A stretch of DNA of 18,481 bases from Clostridiaceae bacterium AF10-41 (GTDB taxonomy: Bacteria > Bacillota > Clostridia > Clostridiales > Clostridiaceae). The notes beneath the pieces are model-generated. The model saw only the letters and a list, made by a program, of their open reading frames with translations, made no database searches and was not told the DNA's origin. The DNA is taken from the NCBI GenBank assembly GCA_027686065.1, contig JAQCTH010000069.1, forward strand, positions 1 to 18,481, given 5' to 3'. Numbering within the stretch: the first letter of the stretch is position 1; every line of letters starts with the position of its first letter. A program made the position numbers and the translations under genes. Positions 1 to 7,374 of the stretch are shown in pieces.

Positions 1-22
1 TTAGTTTGTCTTAATGTGTCCA

Positions 23-529
23 CTACTTTATACTAACACCAATATTAACTACTTTATTATCTCCATTCCGATTAATTGCAGTAACCTTACCTGTTTTATC
101 ATCACCGTATGTTAAAAATATTTTTGAGATTCTTCCATTTTCGTTGTTATCAATCCCCTTAGTCCTTATTGATATCTCACTACCACCACTAGCAATAGGA
201 GCTGGAACTCTAGCCTCTATTTTCACTGTAAAAGCTTCATTATCCGGTAAATCTAAATTGGAAGGTGAGGCTAACCATAGATATTTTCCTTGTTCATTAT
301 CAGATAAAGCTGATTTTGAAATGTTAGCATACCCTTCATCTTCATTAAAAATCACTTTACCATTACCAGCACCCACTTCTCTCCAATTACCTATATTTGA
401 CATACTTTTGTTGATTATATTCCATATATCTTGCTGTCCAATATTATAAGCGTAAGCAGATGTAAAATTTGCAAATATCATTACAACAAGATAAATTATA
501 CTTGTCCTTTTTAAAATACTTTTTTTCAT
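23..529 (-). CDS. Secreted protein of unknown function, probably C-terminally truncated
   Basis: The 168-residue product starts with a clear signal peptide: a basic KKSILKR start, a hydrophobic stretch, and a likely signal peptidase site near the residues SAYAY (about 24-28). The mature part (about 30-168) has short alternating hydrophobic segments and Gly/Asn-rich turns, consistent with a beta-sandwich such as an extracellular carbohydrate-binding or LamG-like domain. I do not recognise a specific family. The start has a good site, AAGGAG, 7 nt upstream of the ATG. The chain stops where such a domain would be expected to continue, so it may be a truncated remnant of a larger exoprotein. It lies 67 bp after the ImmA/IrrE-like gene with no visible terminator between them, so it could be last in that transcript or have its own promoter. 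The reading frame and signal peptide are sure; the function is not. Confidence 0.6.
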   Translation of the reverse strand: MKKSILKRTSIIYLVVMIFANFTSAYAYNIGQQDIWNIINKSMSNIGNWREVGAGNGKVIFNEDEGYANISKSALSDNEQGKYLWLASPSNLDLPDNEAFTVKIEARVPAPIASGGSEISIRTKGIDNNENGRISKIFLTYGDDKTGKVTAINRNGDNKVVNIGVSIK

Positions 530-596
530 CCCTATCTCCTTTATGTTTAGACTCTTTTTGATATACTTTACAAATTCTTATTACTATCTTTGACTT

Positions 597-1223
597 CTAC
601 ATACAATAACTCTTGTACATATCCGCCAATTCATCTAAGTATGTATCTTTTATCTTGCCTATATTCATAAGATATTTATAATCATAAAAATTGGGAAGAC
701 AATCTAACTTTAGTATCTTTTTAGTAAATCCATGGGCTGCTATTTCACTGCACCTACTTATATTTGCCTTACGCTTAAAATTCATAAACTTTACTGTAAC
801 AACTGGGTCTAAAACCTCTGAAACTACTGTGTTATTTGATAATTCATGATAATGAAAAAATTCATGACATAGATGAATCTTTAGTGATAATTCTTCTGAT
901 ATACCACTAATATTAGCTAATTCCTTTATAGAATCTTTATAAATTATAACTTTACTTTTATTATGTTTATCCCACTCAAATTGTGCTCTGAAATTAACAT
1001 TATAAAAGTTACCATTATTTTGTGAGTATTCAATATCTATTTCATTAATTTTATATAATTCAAATATATCGTGAACACTATATAAATCAGCTACTTCATA
1101 TCCAATCTCTAAGCTTTTTAATATATAGTCTTTCACCTTATATTTTTCAATTTTATGAAAAAGTAAATCTTCAGATATTTCACCAAAAGCAAGCACCTGA
1201 TCTAAATCTTCAATCCTTGTCAT
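597..1223 (-). CDS. ImmA/IrrE-type zinc metallopeptidase (HEXXH)
   Basis: The 208-residue soluble protein carries the zincin motif HEFFH at about residues 120-124. A second conserved segment, SEIAAHGF (159-166), supplies a plausible third zinc ligand (E160) in the order typical of the ImmA/IrrE (DUF955) peptidases. There is no signal peptide, no membrane segment and no obvious N-terminal HTH, so it is not the IrrE/HTH fusion form. Family members cleave regulators, as ImmA cleaves ImmR and IrrE/PprI cleaves DdrO. Here no XRE-type repressor gene lies next to it. The ATG follows a GAGGG site by 6 nt. It starts only 20 bp after the HyuA stop codon, so it is probably co-transcribed with that catabolic operon. 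The fold and zinc site are well supported; the substrate is unknown. Confidence 0.75.
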   Translation of the reverse strand: MTRIEDLDQVLAFGEISEDLLFHKIEKYKVKDYILKSLEIGYEVADLYSVHDIFELYKINEIDIEYSQNNGNFYNVNFRAQFEWDKHNKSKVIIYKDSIKELANISGISEELSLKIHLCHEFFHYHELSNNTVVSEVLDPVVTVKFMNFKRKANISRCSEIAAHGFTKKILKLDCLPNFYDYKYLMNIGKIKDTYLDELADMYKSYCM

Positions 1224-1243
1224 GATATTCCCTCATTTCAAAA

Positions 1244-3379
1244 TTATTTATATGCTACAGCAATTATATTGTCATCATCTTTTAAGAATTCAGTTTCTAA
1301 GTCAGTGATTGATAATAACTGTTCTAAATTTTGCATACCAGTTAAATCAAGCATCTTTTCCTTATAAAATAGAAATACTTTAGGTATAGTTGCGTTTGCA
1401 TCAGAGAATGTAGTGTTTTCATCAACAAATTCAACAAATTTGCTGTGGATTTCAGATTTTGAGAATTCCACAAAAAATGCCTTTTCTTTCTTTAATCTCA
1501 CTACACCTTCACGATCTATTACACAACTACTACTTTTTTTCTTTTTGATTAATCCAAATAACTTACTTTCCTCAACTAAAGATTCAATTAAATGCCATCT
1601 ACCTGTACTAAAAATAGGAGACACATTAGTTAAGTTACTTCCTAAAGCTTCAGAAGCAATTTTTAATAACTCTTCTTGGTTAAGTGATTTTGCATTCAAA
1701 TCCTTGTTTCTAAATTCAGTGGCACCAGTTGCTACTGCACGTACAATATTCTTTTGACTATCAATTTCTATGTTGACATCTACTGTTTCTTCATTTGCTC
1801 CAGATTGAATAATCTTTTCTATTACATCTGCACGTATACGCTTAATGTCTTCTTCTGTAGGATTAACTATTGTACGTTCTATCTGCTCTCTTACCATTGC
1901 AAGGGCAACACCTATAGTTGAAATAAAAGGTGCATTTTTTGCTAACTTCCATTTGAAATCATAGTGTTCAGCTAATGCATTTACTACAACTGCACCACTT
2001 CCACCTCCACCTACAAGGACTATAAATTTTCTATCTAGATCATATTCTTGAATTAATTCATCAATTACTATAGATAATTTATTTATTGCAATCTTCATTA
2101 CTTCCTTAGCAGCTTCTTCTATACTTAAGCCAACATATTCTGCTAAAGCTGACCACGCAAGTCTAGAACTCTCAATATTTCCTCTAGCATAATCACCTTC
2201 TGGAACATAATTTAAAATATTCGCAGCACCTGCTAGTGTTAATGAATAATCATTGCCACTTCCACTTTCAACTACTGCATATTCCTTTGGATCATCATCT
2301 CTTGGTGAAATAAACTTGATTTTAGGTAATGAAAACTTCTTTTCCTCTGTAAAACATTCATATTCAATTCCTGCAATATGGGCACTTCTTGGTCCAACAT
2401 CTACTATCTTCTTATCCTTAACTCGTATCATACTACCACCAGCTATGGCTAATGTTCTAACATCTAAAGATCTTAAGTATGTTTTATGACCTCCAACTTG
2501 AGCATATTTAATCATTACCTTACCATTTTTTATTACAGAAATATCTACACTTGTACCACCAACTTCAAAGAATATTCCATCAGAAACCTTCTCATACATT
2601 AATGCACCAGCAACTCCAGCTGCAAGTCCAGATAGCATTGTTAAAATAGGTCTTTTTCTAACTTCATTTATACTCATTACACCGCCATCACAGCGCATAA
2701 TCATCAAGTTTGATTTTATATCCGTATCTATTACAGCCTTTTCTGTCATATTTGCTGTCTGCATCATTCTAGGTATTAAACTAGCATTTACAACTGCTGT
2801 CCTCGTACGCATTTTTAATCCATATAATTCAGAAATTTCATGTCCACCTGTAGCAAATAAACCCTTTCCATTTGCTATTTCAATTACTTTCTGTTCATTT
2901 TCTGGATTATCTACGCTATATGCTTCTGAAGCAACAATTACATCACATTTATCCTTAATTAAAGTATTTATTGCTTCATTTATTGAAGCTTCATTAACAT
3001 CTTTAGAATCAATAAATAAATGCTCTGATTTCAAATACTTACCTTGAGCTAATTCAATATTCTCTACGTTAGTTTCCTTTTTTGCACCTCTTGAATCAAA
3101 ACCTGTACCCATACCAATAATACCAACGCTTGCTACATCACCTTCTAATAAGGCATTTGTAGCCTGCGTTGTTCCATGAGCTATGAATACAACGTCATTA
3201 GGAGAAATATTATTCTCTTCTAATATTGCTTTTATTATCTTTACAACTCCTACAGCTACCCCTTCTTCATGAGTAGTTGGAATTTTCATTTTAGCTATTA
3301 ATTCATATGTTTCATTATCTATTGCTACGGCATCTGTAAAAGTTCCACCAACATCTATCCCGATTCTTACTTTATTCAT
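1244..3379 (-). CDS. HyuA-type hydantoinase/oxoprolinase family protein
   Basis: This is a 711-residue member of the ASKHA-fold hydantoinase A / 5-oxoprolinase family, which uses ATP to open cyclic imides or lactams such as hydantoins and 5-oxoproline. Visible motifs are DVGGTFTD (9-16, first phosphate loop), HGTT (68-71), DGGVM (231-235), FEVGGTSVD (271-279, second phosphate loop) and GGGGSG (457-462, nucleotide-side glycine loop). This gives Hydant_A_N, then Hydantoinase_A, then about 200 C-terminal residues I cannot assign. A longer frame opens at 3430, but the ATG at 3379 is preferred: a perfect AGGAGGA sits at 3386-3392, the motif start matches the family N-terminus, and the upstream extension would run through a long hairpin. 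No HyuB gene is in the window, so it may act alone or the true reaction may differ. The substrate is unknown. Confidence 0.85.
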   Translation of the reverse strand: MNKVRIGIDVGGTFTDAVAIDNETYELIAKMKIPTTHEEGVAVGVVKIIKAILEENNISPNDVVFIAHGTTQATNALLEGDVASVGIIGMGTGFDSRGAKKETNVENIELAQGKYLKSEHLFIDSKDVNEASINEAINTLIKDKCDVIVASEAYSVDNPENEQKVIEIANGKGLFATGGHEISELYGLKMRTRTAVVNASLIPRMMQTANMTEKAVIDTDIKSNLMIMRCDGGVMSINEVRKRPILTMLSGLAAGVAGALMYEKVSDGIFFEVGGTSVDISVIKNGKVMIKYAQVGGHKTYLRSLDVRTLAIAGGSMIRVKDKKIVDVGPRSAHIAGIEYECFTEEKKFSLPKIKFISPRDDDPKEYAVVESGSGNDYSLTLAGAANILNYVPEGDYARGNIESSRLAWSALAEYVGLSIEEAAKEVMKIAINKLSIVIDELIQEYDLDRKFIVLVGGGGSGAVVVNALAEHYDFKWKLAKNAPFISTIGVALAMVREQIERTIVNPTEEDIKRIRADVIEKIIQSGANEETVDVNIEIDSQKNIVRAVATGATEFRNKDLNAKSLNQEELLKIASEALGSNLTNVSPIFSTGRWHLIESLVEESKLFGLIKKKKSSSCVIDREGVVRLKKEKAFFVEFSKSEIHSKFVEFVDENTTFSDANATIPKVFLFYKEKMLDLTGMQNLEQLLSITDLETEFLKDDDNIIAVAYK

Positions 3380-3412
3380 AATAAGTCCTCCTATCTTATA
3401 TACAATGTATAG

Positions 3413-3453
3413 TTCATCTAAGACTTCCATTATTTATGGTAGTCTTAGATGAA
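3413..3453 (-). other. Long intercistronic hairpin between permease and hyuA-type genes
   Basis: A perfect 13-bp inverted repeat (TTCATCTAAGACT at 3413-3425 with its reverse complement at 3441-3453) continues, after one mismatch, into a further 4-bp stem (CCAT/ATGG) closed by a 5-nt loop. No U-run follows it on the minus strand, so it is not a standard intrinsic terminator. Inside an operon such a structure is more likely an mRNA stabiliser or processing site, or an attenuator, setting different levels for the permease and the downstream enzyme. It lies just before the AGGAGG of the HyuA-type gene. Confidence 0.75.
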
Positions 3454-3460
3454 TCTAATT

Positions 3461-4753
3461 CTAATAAATCATAAATGCTGCTACTATTAAACCAACAATT
3501 GTTGATAGAAAAATCCAAGGAATTGTTTTCTTTATTATTTCATTTACATCTTGTTTAGTGAAATCAGCAACCCATACATTATGAGAATTAGTAGGATCAC
3601 ATACAGCTTGCACATTTGAATCTAAACGTAAAGCTACCATAGCAGCTATAGGATTCATTCCTCCTGCAGCAAGTAAAGCAATAATTCCACTTCCTAGTCC
3701 CCATACATTTAAAGGTCCACGATAAATTGCAAGTGGTGATAATAAACCAAATACCAATATATACATAATTGGATTTGATGGTATTAATAAATTAATAGCT
3801 GGTTGAAGTATTGCTGCTACTTCTGGTGACATTACAGAATTTAATAACATACCTATACCAATCATTAATCCTGCTGCACCCGCAACATCTTGAATACCTT
3901 CTACAAAAGCACTTGATACTATGTGTAAAGGATTTTTTGGAGTAGATAAAATAAGTGCAATTAAAATTCCTATAATAACTGCTGGTACTAATTGTAGTTT
4001 AAAAGCGAATACTAATACTACTGGGATAATTGGACTAATTAACGCTATAGTTCTAACTTTCTTTTCTGTTCCTCTTGTTTGTGCGTCTGTAGGCATTGCC
4101 CACGCTTTTCTAATTTTTCCTTGATACTTAACAAAATATACTATCATAAGAACTGCTACGATTATTAATGGGATTCCACATAACCATGAATACTTTGTAA
4201 CTGTTTCAAGCGGTAAACCTAAAACATCGATATAAACTGCTAATGTACTAACTGAGAATGTTACTCCAATTCCATTTGAAAGTAATAAAACTATTCCACT
4301 AACTAATGGGCTTAATCCTGCTGATATCATAATTGGTATAATAATTGTACCTACTAAGATTACCATACCAAGACCATTAGATGCTGCAAATATTACTGAA
4401 GATACAGCTAAGAATGCTAAAGCTATTGGCAATGGCTTATCTCCTGCAAGTTCAGCAGCTTTTTTTATAATTGTACTTGTAATACCAACCTTACTTAAAA
4501 CTTTACCAAATAAGGATCCAAATATAAGACCAGCAATTGCTGTACTCATTCTCATGGAACCTGCTTCTAATACATTTTTAGCTATAGTAAACTTTTCTGT
4601 GTCTTGTGCCATAAAAGGAATTCCAGCTATAAATGCTATTGCTATTGCCATAATTGGTAATGCTAAAATTGTTGAAATCTTCCTTCCTACCATTAGCCCT
4701 ACCAAACCGATAAATACCACTAAGATCAAAATTAATTGTAATGTACTATTCAT
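3461..4753 (-). CDS. Ion-transporter-superfamily permease (GntP/CitMHS-like)
   Basis: The 430-residue protein is very hydrophobic, with roughly 11-12 membrane spans in two halves separated by a charged cytoplasmic loop (about residues 210-235, containing KYQGKIRKAW and RGTEKKVR). Each half contains a Gly/Ser/Asn-rich hairpin-like stretch (for example AASNGLGMVI near 125 and the segment around YRGPLNVWGLGSG near 345), as in transporters of the GntP, CitMHS and NhaC type that move organic anions with H+ or Na+. The conserved-looking DPTNSHNVWVADF lies near the C-terminus. It starts 11 bp after the oxidoreductase stop; its GGGGG site abuts that stop codon, which suggests translational coupling. 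Context makes it the likely importer for the operon's substrate. The fold class is fairly sure; family and substrate are not. Confidence 0.7.
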   Translation of the reverse strand: MNSTLQLILILVVFIGLVGLMVGRKISTILALPIMAIAIAFIAGIPFMAQDTEKFTIAKNVLEAGSMRMSTAIAGLIFGSLFGKVLSKVGITSTIIKKAAELAGDKPLPIALAFLAVSSVIFAASNGLGMVILVGTIIIPIMISAGLSPLVSGIVLLLSNGIGVTFSVSTLAVYIDVLGLPLETVTKYSWLCGIPLIIVAVLMIVYFVKYQGKIRKAWAMPTDAQTRGTEKKVRTIALISPIIPVVLVFAFKLQLVPAVIIGILIALILSTPKNPLHIVSSAFVEGIQDVAGAAGLMIGIGMLLNSVMSPEVAAILQPAINLLIPSNPIMYILVFGLLSPLAIYRGPLNVWGLGSGIIALLAAGGMNPIAAMVALRLDSNVQAVCDPTNSHNVWVADFTKQDVNEIIKKTIPWIFLSTIVGLIVAAFMIY

Positions 4754-4764
4754 AATTATTCCCC

Positions 4765-6135
4765 CTATATTTCAATATAACTTCCTTGTTTAATTAATAA
4801 AGATTGTAATTCCTTAATATCTATATTCCTAGTATCACCATATTTAACTGCTAATGATGCAGCCACCCCAGCTGCTTGTCCCAATGCTGTCAATGTTGGT
4901 GTTGTTCTAATTGCTGCTTGAGCTTCGAAAGTTGCTGATACACATCTTCCTGTAACTAGTAAGTTCTTAAATTCATTAACTACCATAATATCGTATGGAA
5001 TGCTATAATAATCATCAAAGGATTTAGCATGAACACTCATAGTACCTTCTCCCTTAGGGTTATGAATATCAATTGGATAAGCAGAATGAGCTATTACATT
5101 TTCAAATCTTTTTCTATCCAAAACATCCTCTGCAGTCAATGTATACTTTCCACATATTTGTCTACTTCCTCTAACTCCAATTGAAGGTCCCGTTATTACA
5201 ACTTTTGCATTTTTGAATCCTGGTATTCTTCTTACTAGAAAATTGTATAGTTCTTCACATTGCTTACGACCAATGAATTCAGCCTTAGAAATACTTTTTG
5301 CATCTACTCCACTATGTTCAATTATTCTTGTTGTATTTAGAATAAATTCTCCAGGTACTGAAGTTTCGAAAAATAGTATATCCTCTCTAGGTATTGATAA
5401 TTCACCTTTTCTCTTAGCTTCTTTAAACTCTTCATCAAACCCTATAAAAGATAAGGTTTCAGCTGAATCTAATAAACTAATATCCTTATTTAATCTAGGA
5501 AATTTTTCTGAATTCTCTCTAGCATAATTTCTTAATTCTTTGCTATCAACATTGTATAATTTCATATTCATTGTCATTGGTTGCATAGCATTATCAGATT
5601 CTCTTCCTAATTTACATGGGACTTTACAGTAATTTGCAATATCCGCATCACCAGTTGCATCAATAAATATCTTTGCTTTATAAGAAGTTAGCCCATCCTT
5701 ATTACAAATATAAATGGATTTTACTTCTTCATTTTCAAAATCTACCCCAGCAATAAATGAATGATATAACACATCACATTTAGCTTCAGTTATCATTTCG
5801 TCTAATATTATTTTCATTCCCTCAGTACTAAAGGGTGTTAAGTAGCTTATATAATTTGTTGTATCACGAACATGTCCTGGAGAGTACCCCCTAGCTTTTA
5901 AGTTTTGTACAATCTCTTCACCTATTCCTAATATAACTTGTTTTTCTCCTGCGTGAAAGGTCATCATTGGTCCTACCCCACATGCAGTTAAGGCACCACC
6001 TAAGTATCCATTCTTTTCAATAATTAAAACCTTTGCTCCATTTCTAGCAGCCGAAAGGGCAGAAATAGTGCCTGATATTCCCCCACCAGCTACAATTAAA
6101 TCATAAACCTTACCATGTTCTATAATATTTAGCAT
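4765..6135 (-). CDS. FAD-dependent oxidoreductase (FAD_oxidored family)
   Basis: The 456-residue flavoprotein has an N-terminal Rossmann dinucleotide fold: GGGISG (17-22) with an acidic ribose-binding residue at about E40 in VLIIEK. The internal signature FIDATGDADIA matches flavoproteins that often introduce or oxidise a C-C or C-N bond in organic acids. The C-terminal segment LVTGRCVSATFEAQAAIR, followed by LGQAAGVAA, completes the FAD site. A frame opens at 6150, but that ATG is part of the ribosome binding site itself (ATGGAGGA); the ATG at 6135, 7 nt after GGAGGA (6143-6148), is the real start. This is the first gene of the operon, read from the promoter at 6255-6283. The reaction and substrate cannot be told from the sequence. 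Confidence 0.85.
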   Translation of the reverse strand: MLNIIEHGKVYDLIVAGGGISGTISALSAARNGAKVLIIEKNGYLGGALTACGVGPMMTFHAGEKQVILGIGEEIVQNLKARGYSPGHVRDTTNYISYLTPFSTEGMKIILDEMITEAKCDVLYHSFIAGVDFENEEVKSIYICNKDGLTSYKAKIFIDATGDADIANYCKVPCKLGRESDNAMQPMTMNMKLYNVDSKELRNYARENSEKFPRLNKDISLLDSAETLSFIGFDEEFKEAKRKGELSIPREDILFFETSVPGEFILNTTRIIEHSGVDAKSISKAEFIGRKQCEELYNFLVRRIPGFKNAKVVITGPSIGVRGSRQICGKYTLTAEDVLDRKRFENVIAHSAYPIDIHNPKGEGTMSVHAKSFDDYYSIPYDIMVVNEFKNLLVTGRCVSATFEAQAAIRTTPTLTALGQAAGVAASLAVKYGDTRNIDIKELQSLLIKQGSYIEI

Positions 6136-6232
6136 TAAGCATTCCTCCATAATTAATTGATCTATCTAAACTTACAATTACCATAATTCAATCATAAGTT
6201 TATCATGGAATACAGATATATTATCAATTGTT

Positions 6233-6246
6233 TGTTAACGTTAACA
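6233..6246. promoter_or_regulatory. cre-like palindrome (probable CcpA site)
   Basis: TGTTAACGTTAACA is a perfect 14-bp palindrome. It matches the catabolite-response consensus TGWAARCGYTWWCW at 13 of 14 positions, including the central CG. It lies at about +3 to +16 relative to the start predicted from the -10 at 6255-6260, where a bound CcpA-HPr complex would block transcription of the oxidoreductase-permease-HyuA operon. An alternative is a site for the neighbouring RpiR regulator, since it shares TTTGTTA with the repeat at 6423-6442. Confidence 0.7.
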
Positions 6247-6254
6247 TTAATTAA

Positions 6255-6283
6255 ATATTACCACCTTTTTCATTTCCAGTCAA
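6255..6283 (-). promoter_or_regulatory. Sigma-A promoter of the catabolic operon
   Basis: On the minus strand there is TTGACT (6278-6283), a 17-nt spacer and TAATAT (6255-6260). This is close to consensus with ideal spacing. The predicted start is near 6248, giving a leader of about 110 nt before the oxidoreductase ATG at 6135. Confidence 0.8.
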
Positions 6284-6286
6284 TGC

Positions 6287-6328
6287 TTTTGAATATTTTT
6301 TTCAAAAACTTTCATTCTTTTTGAAAGT
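6287..6328. promoter_or_regulatory. Two contiguous 21-bp inverted repeats, candidate RpiR operators
   Basis: Two inverted repeats of identical geometry abut exactly. The first is TTTTGAA-N7-TTCAAAA (6287-6307) and the second is ACTTTCA-N7-TGAAAGT (6308-6328). A third, overlapping reading pairs TTTCAAAAA (6300-6308) with TTTTTGAAA (6318-6326). The block ends 4 bp upstream of the operon's -35 box, the position where an activator would touch RNA polymerase. Divergence from the RpiR/MurR-type gene makes that protein the likely binder. Confidence 0.6.
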
Positions 6329-6416
6329 ATATTATTGATTTTTCTATTCTATTATAGATATTTATCACTTATAATAATAACGGAATATTTTTAACTGTTA
6401 TTACTAGTTATCAATA

Positions 6417-6445
6417 TTGTTTATAACAAAGAAATTTGTTATCAT
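6417..6445 (+). promoter_or_regulatory. Probable regulator promoter with operator in its spacer
   Basis: TTGTTT (6417-6422), a 17-nt spacer and TATCAT (6440-6445) form a plausible sigma-A promoter about 27 nt upstream of the regulator's ATG. The inverted repeat ATAACAAA-N4-TTTGTTAT (6423-6442) fills the spacer and runs into the -10, so a bound protein would shut the promoter; autorepression is the simple reading. A perfect TATAAT at 6370-6375 is an alternative -10 but has no matching -35. Confidence 0.55.
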
Positions 6446-6478
6446 ATAAGAAACGACTTTTTTATAGGAGGATGTTAA

Positions 6479-7336
6479 ATGACATCTGTTGTAATTTCGA
6501 AAATAATATCGTTACAATCTAGCTTTACAGTTAGTGAAAATGAAATAAGCCAATTCGTAATTAATAATACAGACTTTGTAATTACAAATACGATAACCAA
6601 TTTAGCTAAAGCAATCGGTACTTCAGAAGCTAGTATTAACCGGTTTTGTAAAAAGGTAGGTTATAAAGGCTTTAATAATTTTAAAATAGCATTAGCTCAA
6701 AGTACTTCTAATAATGATAGAGCAATTCAGAATTATTTAAACAAAGATACTAATATAATTGAATCAGTATCACTTGATTATAGACAACTTATTAATAATA
6801 CATCAGCTATGCTAAGTGAGGAAGCATTAATTAAAAGTGCAAATCTTATTAAGGAAGCAAATAATATTCATATTATTTCTTTAATAAATACATCTTTTGT
6901 AGCAAATGAATTTGCCTTTAAATTATCGCTAATAGGTTTAAATGTAAAATCTCATACTGATATTTTAGATATTCATCTATGTGCTTCTAATATATCCTCT
7001 AAGGATTTATTAATTGTTATAGTTCCTACACTACTATGTAAAGATATCTATCCTGCTTTAATAGCTTCAAAAGACCGTGGTGCTAAAATAATTTCAATAA
7101 CAAGTAATGACTCACCAAAACTAAATGACATAGTTGATGTTAAGTTAATTACTGCGGATAAAATTATTGCTGCTAATTCATTATCACTTTCTAATAGCTT
7201 AATGACATTGTTTACAGTTGATTTAATCTATTCCTTACTATTAAGGGATAATAAGAGTTTAAGGCAAGGTAAAATGAACAGTGATACAATTGTTAGTACG
7301 CATCAAACAATTGACAGATATTTAATCGACTTTTAA
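6479..7336 (+). CDS. MurR/RpiR-family transcriptional regulator
   Basis: The 285-residue protein has the two-domain RpiR layout. An N-terminal helix-turn-helix domain (about 1-77) contains TITNLAKAIGTSEASINRFC and KKVGYKGFNNFK. A C-terminal sugar-isomerase (SIS) fold (about 105-245) follows, with alternating hydrophobic strands such as IHIISL, LLIVIV and AKIISIT. SIS domains in this family usually bind a phosphosugar or a related small acid, which signals substrate availability. The ATG follows a perfect AGGAGG (6466-6471) by 7 nt. It is divergent from the oxidoreductase-permease-HyuA operon and is the obvious local regulator. Candidate operators lie at 6287-6328 and 6423-6442. It is the only confident plus-strand gene in the window and ends in the bidirectional terminator at 7335-7374. 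Confidence 0.88.
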   Translation: MTSVVISKIISLQSSFTVSENEISQFVINNTDFVITNTITNLAKAIGTSEASINRFCKKVGYKGFNNFKIALAQSTSNNDRAIQNYLNKDTNIIESVSLDYRQLINNTSAMLSEEALIKSANLIKEANNIHIISLINTSFVANEFAFKLSLIGLNVKSHTDILDIHLCASNISSKDLLIVIVPTLLCKDIYPALIASKDRGAKIISITSNDSPKLNDIVDVKLITADKIIAANSLSLSNSLMTLFTVDLIYSLLLRDNKSLRQGKMNSDTIVSTHQTIDRYLIDF

Positions 7337-7374
7337 TAAAAATAAAGAGCACTTTAATGCTCTTTATTTTTATT
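7335..7374. terminator. Bidirectional intrinsic terminator overlapping two stop codons
   Basis: A perfect 17-bp stem (7335-7351 with 7358-7374) encloses a 6-nt loop, with GC-containing core AGAGCA/TGCTCT and A-run and T-run flanks on both sides. It works for both strands. The TAA of the regulator (7334-7336) and the stop of the BlaI-type gene (7373-7375) both touch the stem, so the convergent genes share one compact terminator. Confidence 0.92.

Noticed and set aside
597..1223. Toxin-antitoxin or prophage ImmA/ImmR module
   Set aside because: No neighbouring XRE regulator, RES or HipA-like toxin, integrase or phage gene is present; the neighbours are metabolic.
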